From assembly GCA_025594325.1 (NCBI GenBank), contig JANHCV010000012.1, forward strand, positions 558,001 to 622,000: a DNA stretch of 64,000 nt, in the 5' to 3' direction. Position numbers and translations under genes: made by a program. This stretch comes from Blastocladiella emersonii ATCC 22665 (lineage: Eukaryota; Blastocladiomycota; Blastocladiomycetes; Blastocladiales; Blastocladiaceae). Positions 1-9,899 of the stretch are shown here, in pieces. How positions within the stretch are numbered: the stretch's first letter is position 1; every line of letters begins with the position of its first letter. The notes below the pieces were generated by a model. The model did not search any database, was not told where the DNA came from, and was given only the letters and a program-made list of their open reading frames with translations.

Positions 1-954
1 AGTTGTTGCCAACGGAAAGCGTAATGAGACCCACTGGAAACTGGAGTGCAAGCTGTACAATCGTGTCCGGGTGGAGGCAGCAGTTGTCAAGCTTTAGGTT
101 ACGCAAGCTCGAGGGGAAACACATGCGCTGGCCGAAGAACGAGCTGCTCAGGAACGCGTTGACCCAGCTGGGAGCGATCGAACCGTGCCCGACCCAGTTG
201 TGCGACAGGTCAAGTTCTGTAATGGTCGGTGGAAGCTGGAGGGCGCTAAGCACAGGGAACGTGATGTCGCAGTACAACAGACGAAGCGTGGTGACCGAAC
301 CGTTCTTGGTGATGGCATCGGCGAGAGCAGCGGCGCCCGTTTGGGTCACGCGAATTCGGTTGATTTCCACGCTCGAATCACGACTGCGAGCGATCTGCTC
401 AGCTCGCTTGCGAACAAGTTTGTCACCGATCGAGGCACTATCGAGGCGCATGAGTTGCTATCGGAATGATTCAAGCACACAGTCAGACCGGAAAGCCATA
501 TCACGTTGAGCGCACTCAGTAGTACCATCTTGCCGGCAGGCATCCCCGCCGGCCGCTCGACTTGGCCGTGAAAGTGGACGATTGCCTTGGGCGAGCTGTG
601 GCTGAAACCCACACTCGGAAGAGGAAGGCCCGAGCGGTCCCACCACTCGAAAGTATCATAATGTTCGGCATATTCGAGCGCAGACCCCGAATACTTTAGC
701 GGCAAACGCGAACGGAGCCACTCGTCGAGGACATTGAACCGTCCCTCGCTGCTGGCGCGATCCACGGAGAATTGCCAAGCATGACGCAAGACTGCGTGGT
801 GAACACGCGGCGCGACCGTCCGCGGCATGACGCGGAGGTACTGAAGCAACTCGGCGTGCTCCCAGCTGGTGTGGTGCAGCACAACCGCCTTGCAGAGAAT
901 GTCGTCGATAATCGAATAAGGTAAGGCAGGCAGCGATGATTCCATTTGCTTCAT
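1..954 (-). CDS. F-box-like/ankyrin-like/LRR family protein, copy A (cut by left edge)
   Basis: Two exons are visible: 526-954 (start ATG at 954, MKQMESSLPALP) and 1-457, joined in phase 0 across a 68-nt GTAC...TAG intron; the coding frame runs off the left edge. Exon 1 encodes an F-box-like helix (LPYSIIDDILCKAV) followed by ankyrin-like helices ending in VLDEWLRSRLPL and FEWWDRSGLPLP. Exon 2 encodes ribonuclease-inhibitor-type LRRs (for example LRNLKLDNC). It is the closest paralog of copy B, with the same exon structure and near-identical starts (YHLAQTMKQMESSLPALPY just upstream in both). The architecture suggests a substrate-binding adaptor, but this is inference; no member of this family is known to me functionally. 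An ACGCGT-containing motif lies about 130-150 bp upstream. Confidence 0.75.
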
Positions 955-1082
955 TGTTTGCGCCAAGTGGTAGGCAGCGGAGGAGCCGAGCCGTTGTTGA
1001 CGGGGGGAGGAGCGGAGGCGAGAGGCGCTGGCATCCAGGGAAGGCTGGGGCAAGGCGGAACGAAATTTGTTTCACCTCACAT

Positions 1083-1107
1083 CACGTGATTGTTCGGCGC
1101 GTCTCGC
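1083..1107 (-). promoter_or_regulatory. shared upstream motif II (E-box plus GCGCGT) before copy A
   Basis: The plus-strand text CACGTGATTGTTCGGCGCGT followed by CTCGC recurs, slightly varied, upstream of copies B, C and the BCAS2 gene, always in the same orientation relative to the gene. Its core resembles an E-box next to a MluI-box-like element. Regulatory role is inferred from recurrence and position only. The rest of the 955-1524 gap shows no gene. Confidence 0.5.
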
Positions 1108-1524
1108 ATGCCAAGCGAGCGGCGAGCCGAGCGGCGTCTCCGTTTCTCGCCGTTGCGCAGGTGACACGCCCGTTAGCTAACAAATGCGCTTTAGCGATGG
1201 CCGATCTCTTATAGTTAAAAGCGCTCCAAACCTCCCGCGTTGATAAAAAATGCATTCTCTGGCGTTTTGCGAGAGCGAGCTGAAGGCGACCGCCAGTTGG
1301 GAGAGGGCGACCGTCGGGTGAGCGACTGGCGGTCGAATCATCGTGGTTCGTGAGCATCAGAATCGGCGATGAGCTGACCCCGCGCCAGGATGAGCGGCGC
1401 GTTGATTGCAAACGACCTAATTGCGAGACCCCTTTTCGCAGTTCCAGTTCAGAGCTGCTGTGTAACGCCGCTTGCAGCAAGACTGCGGATCCCAGTTCAG
1501 GGGGAACGAACTGTGTGGATGTAT

Positions 1525-2935
1525 TCAAAACAAAACGCGACGGGTACAAGAAGTTAACCCATACTCGTACTCATCGCCGTCGTAATCAGAGTCGGAGTAC
1601 TGATGGTCATCATTGCGATGGCCATGTTGACCCGAGGTTGCAGCCCTGGCGAGGCTTTCGGTTTTGAACTCATCTTCGAAGTCGTGGCCAAGCACGAAGC
1701 TCGGTGGAAGGAGCGAGCAGCACTTCTTTGCAAACCACCGCTGCTCGCCGTCACCGAACATTGCGTACAAGTCGATTCCCTTGAGGTTGGGCGGCAGGTT
1801 GCTGAACATGACGTCGATCGACGCCCGTGTGATGTAATTCTCGCTCAGGTCAATGTATTTGAGCTGCGGGGGAAGGTGTGCCATGACTGCGGTGATGCCC
1901 TCGTCGCCTAAACCGACACCCCTGAGATCAATATCCTCCAGGGCGGCGGGAAGGCGCTCCATGAGCTCTGCGGTTTTAGAGTCGTCGAGATCATTCCCGC
2001 CGAGGAAAAGAGTGGTGAGAGTCGCTGGAAGCTGGAGAGCAAGCTGCACAAGCATATCGTGGTGGAGCTTGCAGTTGTCCAGCTTGAGGGTGGTCAGACT
2101 TGACGGGAAGCACGTGCGTTTCCCAAGGAGCAAGCCGGAGGATACAGCGTTTACCGAAATGGGAGTAATGCCATGCCCAATCCAGTTATCCGACAGATCG
2201 AGCCAGGTAACGGTCGGCGGGAGTTCAAGCGCGCTCAGGACAGAATAAGTGATGTCGCAGCACTTTAGCGTGACTTTGGTTACTGACCAGGTTTTGACGA
2301 TGGCATCGGAGAGAACAGCAGCACCCGTTCGAGTGATACGGATTTGCTTGAGCTCGACGCTCGTCCCATGGCCGCGTGATATGGCTGCAGCGGCTTCGCG
2401 AACAAGCCCGTCGCCGATTGAGGCGCTATCAAGGCGCATGAGTTGCTAATGGTACGTCACAAAGTGTCAGTCAGCACAGGCGGCCATGTCGTGCGTCGTG
2501 TAGCAGTACCATTTCACCTGCGGAAAAGCCCGGGGTCCGTCCCACTTGGCCGTGAAAGTGCACAATCGCCTCGAGCGAGCTGGAGTGGGAGCCCAAACTG
2601 GGAAGAGGAAGGCCCGAGCGATCCCACCACTCATACGTGTCGTAATATTTGGCACAATCGAGTGCAGACCCCGAGTAGTTGAGCGGCAGACGCGAGCGGA
2701 GCCACTCGTCGAGGACCTTGGTTCGGCCCTCCCGGCTCGCACGATCCATGGCAAAATGGGACGCATAACGCAGGACTGCATGGTGGATACGTGGCGCGAC
2801 TGTCCGTGGCATGACGCGGAGGTACTGAAGCATCTGAAAGTGGTCACAACTGGCGTGGCGCACGACCGCCTTGCAGAGAATCTCGTCAATGATCAAATAA
2901 GGTAAGGCAGGCAGCGATGATTCCATTTGCTTCAT
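1525..2935 (-). CDS. F-box-like/ankyrin-like/LRR family protein, copy B
   Basis: Exon 1 is 2510-2935 and exon 2 is 1525-2445, joined in phase 0 (AGEM|QLMRLDSAS) over a 64-nt GTACTG...ATTAG intron; 448 aa. Residues 1-140 hold the F-box-like start (LPYLIIDEILCKAV) and ankyrin-like helices with VLDEWLRSRLPL and YEWWDRSGLPLP. The rest holds about eight RI-type LRRs (LTTLKLDNCKL, LTTLFLGGNDL, LKYIDLSENYI). The C-terminal 40 residues are acidic and Tyr-rich (SDSDYDGDEYEYG). It lies head-to-tail with copies A and C, so local tandem duplication is likely. No lesion is seen. Function unknown; a protein-binding adaptor is plausible from the domains. Confidence 0.8.
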
Positions 2936-3064
2936 TGTTTGCGCCAAGTGGTAGGTAGCAGAGAAGCCGAACCGTTGCAATCGGGAGGAGGAGCGAACGC
3001 GAAGCGCGTCAGCGGCGGGGAACGCGTTCGGTCAACTCTGGCATTACGCCACTCACGCCACACT

Positions 3065-3087
3065 CACCTGATTGATCGACGCGTCCC
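3065..3087 (-). promoter_or_regulatory. shared upstream motif II before copy B
   Basis: CACCTGATTGATCGACGCGT followed by CCC on the plus strand, 130-152 bp upstream of the copy B start. It matches the sites before copies A and C with the GATCGACGCGT core intact. The remainder of the 2936-3272 gap shows no gene. Confidence 0.5.
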
Positions 3088-3272
3088 TGCACCTCGAAGT
3101 TGTGCAGGAGACACGCGGGTTCGCGTACAAACGACGCACGATCTCGGCAGTTAATTGGATCCTCTCCGCCGCGCGCGAGAGCATGCTACAAGCACTTGAA
3201 ATCGTCCTCAAACTCCAGGTCGACACGAAGCCCCGGATGCGCCTTAGCAAGGAACGGGGTTACATCGGGCCG

Positions 3273-4674
3273 CTATTTTGTCTCCGGATCACGCGTGCCG
3301 GCAAGTTTGAGCCATGTGAGGCTCGGCGGAATGTGTTCAAAGAGAGCCTGTAGCGCCGCGCGGCTGAGTTCCGTGTTTCCCAAGCACAGTTTACAGAGAT
3401 TTGGCGGTACGCGCTTCGCAAGCGCGCTAATTCCATCACTCAAAACGTTTATCCGGCCGAGATATAACGACTTGAGGCTCGGAACAAAGCCTTTGGCCAA
3501 GGCTGCAAGGCCAGCATTTCCAAGGGGGTTCCATTGGATGTCGAGGTACTCGAGCCGCGCAGGAAAGTGGCGAGCGAGGTGTGCTGCACCCTGGGAAGAT
3601 ATGGCGTTTATGCTGAGATCAAGCGACACCAGTGTCTTGGGCAGAAAAGGTACAAGCATTTCCATGCCACGAGAGTCCAGCTTGCAGCGGCAAAGCGACA
3701 ATTTGGAGAGTTGTTGCGGAAGGCTTGGAGCGAGCACTTCAACGTACTTGCTAGCTTCGAGGTGGACGTAATTGAGATCAAGCTCAGAGAGCAAGGGTGG
3801 CGAAGCGCGAAACAGGACGTTGGCGTCCGAGGGCGTCCCAAGTATGTTGTCGTTAAGCGAGAGGACTTGAAGATTCGGCGGGAACGGCGAGGCATCATTA
3901 AGGTTTTCAGCTTCTTTCTGTAGCGCCCTCCCCGAGCCAGTTGCTCTTGAGTTCAAGCCTGGTCACCGAGTTGGGAATCCGAAGCAGGCGGAGTTTCGAG
4001 AACGTGAGGTCGCAGCACTGCATGTCAGGATACACTAGGTTGGCAGTTGGTTGGGCCATGGCGTCAGCAAGAGCGGACGCGCCAGCATCCGTCACGCGCA
4101 TCGCGGGACACTGAACGCACTGCATCGAGCCGTCGCGCACCTCGGGAATGACAAACGCAAGCTGTTCGTCACCTGGCGGATTGCCAAAGCGCTTGAGGTC
4201 CTACGCGTCGCCACACGCATGGTGAGCAGACCGTCTCGGATTAAGACCGGTCGCGCGAAAACGTACGGTTTCCTGGCCACGGTAGTACTCTTCATGACAA
4301 ATCCCGTTGAAGCGGACCTGAACCCTGCACTCGACCTCGCACAAGGGCAGCGGGAGCCCCGAGCGGCGCCACCACCCGAGCGTCTTGCACGAGCTTGCAG
4401 CGCCCCAGATCGCGCGCGCCGAGTACACTAACGGGAGCCTCGACCAACGCCACGCGTGAAGCACGCCGAGCTGACCCGCCGCGCGGGCAAAGTCAATCGA
4501 AAGAGAGAGCGCGCGCTGCAAGCTCGCGCGCAGAACTCGCGGCGCGCTTGCGCGGGGCAGGACGCGGCTATACTGTGCCATGGCCGGCACGTCTTTCGGG
4601 TCGGTGGCCCACACGGCGTAGCACAAGATGGGCTCGTGGAATATGTCCGGCATTGCAGGGAGTCGTTTCTTCAT
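3273..4674 (-). CDS. F-box-like/ankyrin-like/LRR family protein, copy C (one frameshift)
   Basis: Exon 1 is 4267-4674 (MKKRLPAMPDIFHEPILC) and exon 2 starts at 4200, joined in phase 0 over a 66-nt GTACGT...GCGTAG intron; the junction leads into the family motif NPPGD. Exon 1 has GVLHAWRWSRLPL and LGWWRRSGLPLP. The LRR part is split near 3920-3945: the frame ending SNWLGEGA stops at 3907, while the remaining repeats (LQVLSLNDNILG, LVSLDLSINAI, LEYLDIQWNPLG) continue in another frame to the stop at 3273. No GT-AG intron fits between the two, so a single-base indel or sequence error is more likely. The gene is either recently inactivated or carries a read error. Confidence 0.7.
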
Positions 4675-4749
4675 TGGCTGCAGGCTTCGAGGCGAGGGAG
4701 GTCGAGCGTTTCGTCAGCGCGCGGCAAGCGGCCAGCCGAGGGCCGACCT

Positions 4750-4774
4750 CACGTGTTTGATCGACGCGTCTCGC
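4750..4774 (-). promoter_or_regulatory. shared upstream motif II before copy C
   Basis: CACGTGTTTGATCGACGCGT followed by CTCGC on the plus strand, 76-100 bp upstream of the copy C start. Same E-box plus ACGCGT layout and orientation as the sites at 1083 and 3065. I see no gene in the rest of 4675-5216. Confidence 0.5.
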
Positions 4775-5216
4775 GTTCTCGAACCTCTCGAATGACTGCC
4801 GAGGAGCAAACGGTGTGCTTGATTATCGTTGCCCACGTACTACACCAAAATCTTTCCCGATTGCAGCGCGTCGGCACGTTCGTTCGGACCCTCGCCGCCG
4901 CGTGTCTTCCACCATCTTTTCCTCATCACACGTTTCGCTCGCTCGCTTGTCTGTACTTGCATAACCTGTGCCCTCTCGGTGCGAGAGACGGTTTTGTATT
5001 GAGCCACACATTCTGTGTAGTTAGATCGCACGTTCCTCTGGTGTTGGTAACGGTCCGCGCGTTCGTAAGGACAGCTGCGAGTTCTGCCGCGCTGCTCATC
5101 GCTCACACACGACCAGCTCCGTCGCTCATACACGGCCATCCCCATTGCGTAGCGCAACCAAAACCAATACATTTCGCAACACGCATCCATCCCTCCATCC
5201 ATCCTCCTCGCCCAAG

Positions 5217-6687
5217 CTAAACGAGCACCATGGCGACCTGGGTCGAATCGAACGGCTTGCACTTCCAGTTGTAGATGTAGTAGTGGAGGACGCCGTCGCC
5301 CTTGGCGAACTTGATATCCTGGAGGATGCCCTGGTTCTCCATGAGCCCGAGGCAGTTGAACACGTCGTGGTCCGCGTTCTTGGCGAGGACGAGGGCGTTG
5401 CGGAACAGGTCGACGAGGCGGGACTGGTTGCCCGCGGGGTCGGTTGGGTCGACCGGGTAGAAGTAGTACATGGTATAGGCGACCGTCAGCTGCGAGTGCT
5501 TTGGGTGGCCGAGCACCTTGGACGGGATCGAGTAGTACGAGAAGAAGGACTCGATGTCGCCCGCGTCGTTCTAATTGGGAGCGAGCGGGTTGGCGATCGC
5601 GGCGCAGGAATAGCTCCGAGAGAAAAGACGTACCTCGATGACGTACGACGAAATGACGCCGTCGCGCGGGAGCAGCCAGTGGGCGACCTCGTCCTCGGAC
5701 AGCCGCGGGCGGAGGTTGAAGTGGGCAAGGTACTTTTCGAGTCCCGCGGCGACGTGGGGCACGTCGTCGCGGGTCATGGGGCGGAGCTTGGGCGACCGCC
5801 ATTCGGGGAGGACCTCGAGGTGCTTGACGTAGTCGGCGAGGGACTTGTCGCGGGGCGGGTGCGAGAAGCCCGTGTCGAGGAGCTTCTGCGGGTTGAGGGA
5901 GCGGTGCCAGTAGCGGGGCGAGGCGACGGCGCCGGGGAGCTCGGCGCCCGCCGTGTAGATGGCCTGGAAGATGCCCTCGAGGTGGCACCGGCGCGTGATC
6001 TCCTTGATGAGGACGGGCGCCATGCGCTTGGACCGCAGCTTCTTGAGAACGCACAGGAAGTTGATCTCGACCATGTCGATGGGGCTATTTTCGGACGCGT
6101 TGGGGTTAGCGCAAGCGAGTTAACCGTAGCACGACGAAAACGCACTTGTCGTTGACGACGATCGTCGCGGGCACCCCGCTGATAAACGCGACGAGCCGGT
6201 TGGACGCCTCGACGCGGACGCCGAGATGCCACGCCTGCTTCCAGCCGGGCGGCATGAGCGCCCACTGGAGCATGTCGCGCGGGTACCCGAACCGGAACGT
6301 GGCGTCGGTATCCTCGACGTAGTTGTCGAGGAGCAGGCCGTGGACCTCGTCGAGCTGCGCCGCGTCGAGCACGTCGATCACGTCCCACTTGAACCCGGCG
6401 GGGAGGTGGTACGGCTCCTGGCGGACCTCGTCGCGCGGGACCGACGGGTGCAGCGGGCCGTCCTCGGCAACGCGGCGCTGCGCGGCGGGCGACTGGATCA
6501 CGGGCTGCGTCTTCCAGAACTTGTGCTCCTTGGGCGGCGCGGGGAGACCGCCGCCGCCGCCGTTCGCGGCCGCCTGCTCCATGAGGAGGCGCAGGAAGGC
6601 GAGCTGCGTGGCCGCGTCGTCGACGCCGCTACCGTCGCCGCCGCCGTTCGCGTGGCTGGGCGCGGGGTGCTTCTTCTTGGGCGGCAT
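5217..6687 (-). CDS. NMT1: glycylpeptide N-tetradecanoyltransferase (N-myristoyltransferase)
   Basis: Transfers myristate from myristoyl-CoA to N-terminal glycine of proteins in the cytosol and at ribosomes. Exons 6146-6687, 6084-5634 and 5570-5217 join in frame over 61- and 63-nt introns (the second starts GTACGT) to give 448 aa, close to fungal enzymes. The first 50 residues are Lys/Gly-rich and low-complexity, as is usual for the variable N-terminus. Conserved NMT blocks follow: KFWKTQPV, YPRDMLQWALMPPGW, the signature VEINFLCVLKKLRSKRMAPV, EITRRCHLEGIFQAIYTAG and RYWHRSLNPQKL. The C-terminal fold half has FNCLGLMEN, GDGVLHYYIYNWKC and a hydrophobic end (VAMVLV) whose terminal carboxylate serves as catalytic base in the family. 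It is divergent from the acyltransferase gene at 6939. Confidence 0.96.
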
Positions 6688-6938
6688 GGTGGGTTGTCGA
6701 TGCGTAGCAGATCAGGTCAAGGAACAGGGGGAAGAGAGCGAACAGAGCGCGTCGGTCACTTGCGGGCGGCCGGGTGCGGGAACCGCCGCGTCGGCGCGGG
6801 CGCTGCCGAGGTGGCCTGGGCCGCGCACGTGACGCTCGGCAATCGCATTTGTTCTTCTTCGCTCCTGCGTTTGCTGCTGCGCTCTCCTCTCTCTCCCTTG
6901 TGCAACGAACGAAGCCCATGCAACTGTAAGCCGCCGAA

Positions 6939-8111
6939 ATGGTCGTCGTTCTCGGCATCGTCAGCCTCGGGCTCGGCGCCGAGCTCAACAAGGCGCTCAA
7001 CAGCCCGACGGCGTTGCTGACGCTGCGCGACCGCGTCGCCGGCGTGCTGCGCCGCTCGCGCAACGCGGCCAAGTTTGCCTTCTACGGCGGCGGGCTGCTC
7101 GGGTACGCTGCTGCCCGTGTGCTCCCCATCGGTGATGGCACGCACTGATGATACCTCCGCCCAATTAGCATCATGGCGGCAACCAACGTGATGCAGGTCG
7201 GCGCCGTCCTGCTCCGCCCCATCCATGCGCCAACGTCCTCGGCGATCCACACGGTCGGTCTGGGCACGGTGTGGGGGTACATCCAGTACATGCTGGAGCG
7301 GCACAACCGCGCGCCCATCACGTACTCGGGCGACGTGAAGCGGATCCCGTACCACAACGTCCCCGCCGGCCGCTCCGCGCCGAGCGCCTTCGTGATCGCC
7401 AACCACCTCTTCTTCTGCGACTTTGTCCTCGAGCACACGGTGGCGATCCGGCGCGGCGTGCTGGGCCACTGCCGGTACATGTCCAAGGACAGCCACAAGT
7501 GGTGGCCGCTGTTCGGGTGGATGATGGGGCTCGCGCGCTTCGTGTTCCTGAAGCGCAACTGGCACGCCGACCACGCCACCATCAAGGCGCGCCTCGCCGA
7601 GTGGGCGAGCGAGCACCAGCCGATCTGGCTCGTCGTGTACCCGGAGGGCACGCGCCAGACGCCCGCCAAGCTCGCGGCCGGGCAAGCGTTTGCGCGCGAC
7701 CAGGGTTTGCCCGTCCTCGACCACGTCCTCCTCCCGCGCACCCGCGGGTTCACGTACATTGTCGACCAGCTGCGCAACGCGCGCAACTCGCAGTTCGAGT
7801 ACGTGCTCGACTTCACCGTCGCCGCGTACCACGTGCCCACGGCGTCGTTCAACCGCGTGTTCCCGACGGGCTACGAGCTGTTCGGCGAGGACATGAGCCG
7901 GGACTGGAAGTTCCACGTCCACGTCGACATGCACCGCATCGCCGACCTGCCGCACGACGAGAACGCGCTCGCGGGCTGGCTCGTGGACCGGTGGGTCGAG
8001 AAGGACGCGCGGCTCGCGCGGTGGAAGGAGGCGTGGCCCGAGGCGGCGGCCGACACCGCGGTGGCCGAGGAGAGTGAGCGCGCGTACACGCTGCCGTGGC
8101 CGTGGGCGTAG
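6939..8111 (+). CDS. PlsC-type lysophospholipid acyltransferase (LPAAT-like)
   Basis: Exons 6939-7102 and 7169-8111 join in phase 2 over a 66-nt GTACGC...TTAG intron; 368 aa. It carries the acyltransferase motifs NHLFFCD (HX4D catalytic pair) and PEGTR (acceptor binding), with FLKRNWHAD between them, so it should acylate a lysophospholipid such as lysophosphatidate at the ER. A hydrophobic stretch (VVVLGIVSLGLG) near the start and another across the splice junction are likely membrane anchors. The C-terminal part matches eukaryotic LPAAT gamma/delta or AGPAT3-5-like enzymes better than bacterial PlsC, judged by length and the spacing to FHVHVDMHRI. It shares a 250-bp divergent promoter region with NMT and converges on the bHLH gene 55 bp downstream. 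The exact lysolipid substrate cannot be read from sequence. Confidence 0.9.
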
Positions 8112-8137
8112 TCGAGTAGTAGTAGTAGTAGTAGATT
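8112..8137. repeat. short AGT/TAG trinucleotide repeat
   Basis: A run of about six AGT units directly after the acyltransferase stop codon, in the 55-bp gap between two convergent genes. Confidence 0.8.
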
Positions 8138-8165
8138 TATACATATCGTTTATACAAAAAGCTCA

Positions 8166-9224
8166 TCAGCTGGACGGCTCACCCGCCGTTGCCTCTGGAG
8201 CCGCATCACCCGGCTCCCCCTCCTCCTTCTGCTCCTGCTGCACGCGCCGCCGCTTGTTGTTGTTATACACGGTGCGGCGGTACGTGCGGATCTTGACCTC
8301 GGACGGCTCAGCCTCGTCGTCGGTCGACACGACATCCGGCGCACCGACTCCCAAATCCTCCCCCAGCACGGCCGCCAGGTACGCCGCGTGCCCCTTGACC
8401 CGCGCGTGCTCGGCGAGGAGGTGCTGGACGTACGCCGCGGCGCGGTGCAGGATCACGGACTCGGACCGCGGCAGGTCCGCGAGTCCGGGCACCAGACTCA
8501 CCAGCGTGTCGAAACCGTGGCGGATGTTCTGCCGCCGCTTCTGCTCGCTCGCAATGTGGTTGCGCTTCTTCACGTCCTCGGTCAGAAGTTGACGTGGGGC
8601 TGCGGTCGAGGACGAGGGGGTGGTGGTCGAGGAGGTCTTCTTCTTCTTGCGCGCGGGAGGTGCAGGCGCCGCGCTGCCAGAACTGCTCGCGCCGCTGCCC
8701 GGCTGGTCGGGATCGGCGGCAGCGGAGGTGGCGGCGGCCTTGGACTTGCGCGGCCGTTTGGGCGCGGGTGGCGCGGCATCGTCGTCGCCGGCGGCCGTGG
8801 ACTTCTTTGACCTGGCCGCCGGCGCGCGCTTCTTGGGCGCCGCCGCTGGTTTCGCCGCAGCCGGCTCCGATTCCGCAGGAGCGTCGATCCCGGCCTCCTC
8901 GGCGGACCGCTTGGCGGGCGCGAGCTGGACCGCGACCGCGTGCGCGTGCGTCGCGGGGACGAGCATCGGCGACGCCGCGTGCGCGTGGGGTTGCGCGTGT
9001 CCGTGGCCGTGTCCGTGCGGGTGCAGCGCCGAGAGAAACGACGGGTGGGCGAGCGCGGCGGCGTGGGCGGCGTGCTGGCGGAGCAGCTCCTCGTGCTGCT
9101 GCGGCGGCGGCGCCGGCGTCGTGGCGACCGTGTGCATCAGCGAGTGCAGCCGCCGCTGCTCCTCGGACGAGAGCAGGCCGCCGGGCGGCGGGTCCGTGTG
9201 TGAAGGCGGGTGTGGGTGGTTCAT
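8166..9224 (-). CDS. bHLH transcription factor (INO4-like basic helix-loop-helix)
   Basis: Single exon, 352 aa from the ATG at 9224; the open frame extends further upstream but with arginine-rich noncoding-like text. The bHLH domain lies near residues 219-272: basic region KKRNHIASEQKRR with the E-box-reading Glu and Arg, helix 1 FDTLVSLVPGL, then a helix 2 ending VQHLLAEHARVKG. The HxxSEQKRR basic region and short loop resemble fungal Ino4/Hms-type factors. The N-terminal half is low-complexity: His-rich (HGHGHGHAQPHAHA), then Ala/Lys/Pro-rich blocks with basic patches (PKKRAPAARSKK, PKRPRKSK) that could act as nuclear signals. It ends in a basic patch (NNNKRRR). Target genes are unknown; CACGTG-type sites occur in this window. 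Confidence 0.9.
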   Translation of the reverse strand: MNHPHPPSHTDPPPGGLLSSEEQRRLHSLMHTVATTPAPPPQQHEELLRQHAAHAAALAHPSFLSALHPHGHGHGHAQPHAHAASPMLVPATHAHAVAVQLAPAKRSAEEAGIDAPAESEPAAAKPAAAPKKRAPAARSKKSTAAGDDDAAPPAPKRPRKSKAAATSAAADPDQPGSGASSSGSAAPAPPARKKKKTSSTTTPSSSTAAPRQLLTEDVKKRNHIASEQKRRQNIRHGFDTLVSLVPGLADLPRSESVILHRAAAYVQHLLAEHARVKGHAAYLAAVLGEDLGVGAPDVVSTDDEAEPSEVKIRTYRRTVYNNNKRRRVQQEQKEEGEPGDAAPEATAGEPSS

Positions 9225-9899
9225 GGCGTCGTGTTGCGGTGGGTTACGGCGCGAATTCGGCGCGGTGGTGATGCATGGGATGAGGGGAAGGAGAATTCGC
9301 AGCAAGGGAGGAAGGGACCGCGTGCGCCGCCGCCGCCACACTTGCGAGCGGGTCGAATCCCTTGTCCCCCTCGCCGCGTTTGACAGCGCACAAAATAGAC
9401 GCGAATATGACGAGAATACATTCCCGCATCATTCGCCCTCGCCAAACCGTATCCTCGAACCCAAACGGGGTATGCGCGAGTCCACGCGATAGCGCACGTG
9501 TGCGCCACCGGCGGCCCGCAGAGCGGAGCGCGGCAGCGTTCATGAGCTTCGAGGCGCCCTTGTTCCAAGTTTCGCTTCCCCGCCCCCTCCCCATCTTCTC
9601 TCTCCCCCCGCCGCCACGAACCGCACTACTCGGTGCATCGCGCTCTCATCACCGAGCGCTGCTTCTCCACCGACCCGACCGACCGTGCTGTGCTGCGCAC
9701 CCCGCCACCGTCCGTCACCCCGGCTCCATCGCCGTCGTCGCCGCTCCGCCGCCCGCCTCGGCTGCTGCTGCCCATACCGTCATCGTCTCTCGGGCATCGT
9801 CTATCGCGGTCTGCGGGCGTCGCCATCGAACCGACCACCGAGCGCATCCATCAAGCGCCTCCCGCTCCTACCCGCACGCACTCTATCACCACCCCCACC
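9225..9899. other. divergent intergenic region between bHLH and LRR genes
   Basis: 675 bp between two divergently transcribed genes. It is pyrimidine-rich toward 9580-9700, as expected for a fungal promoter/5' leader. I see no gene, tRNA or repeat in it. Confidence 0.5.

Noticed and set aside
6756-8144. 462-codon minus-strand frame opposite the acyltransferase
   Set aside because: Shadow frame; the plus strand has complete acyltransferase motifs and a proper intron.
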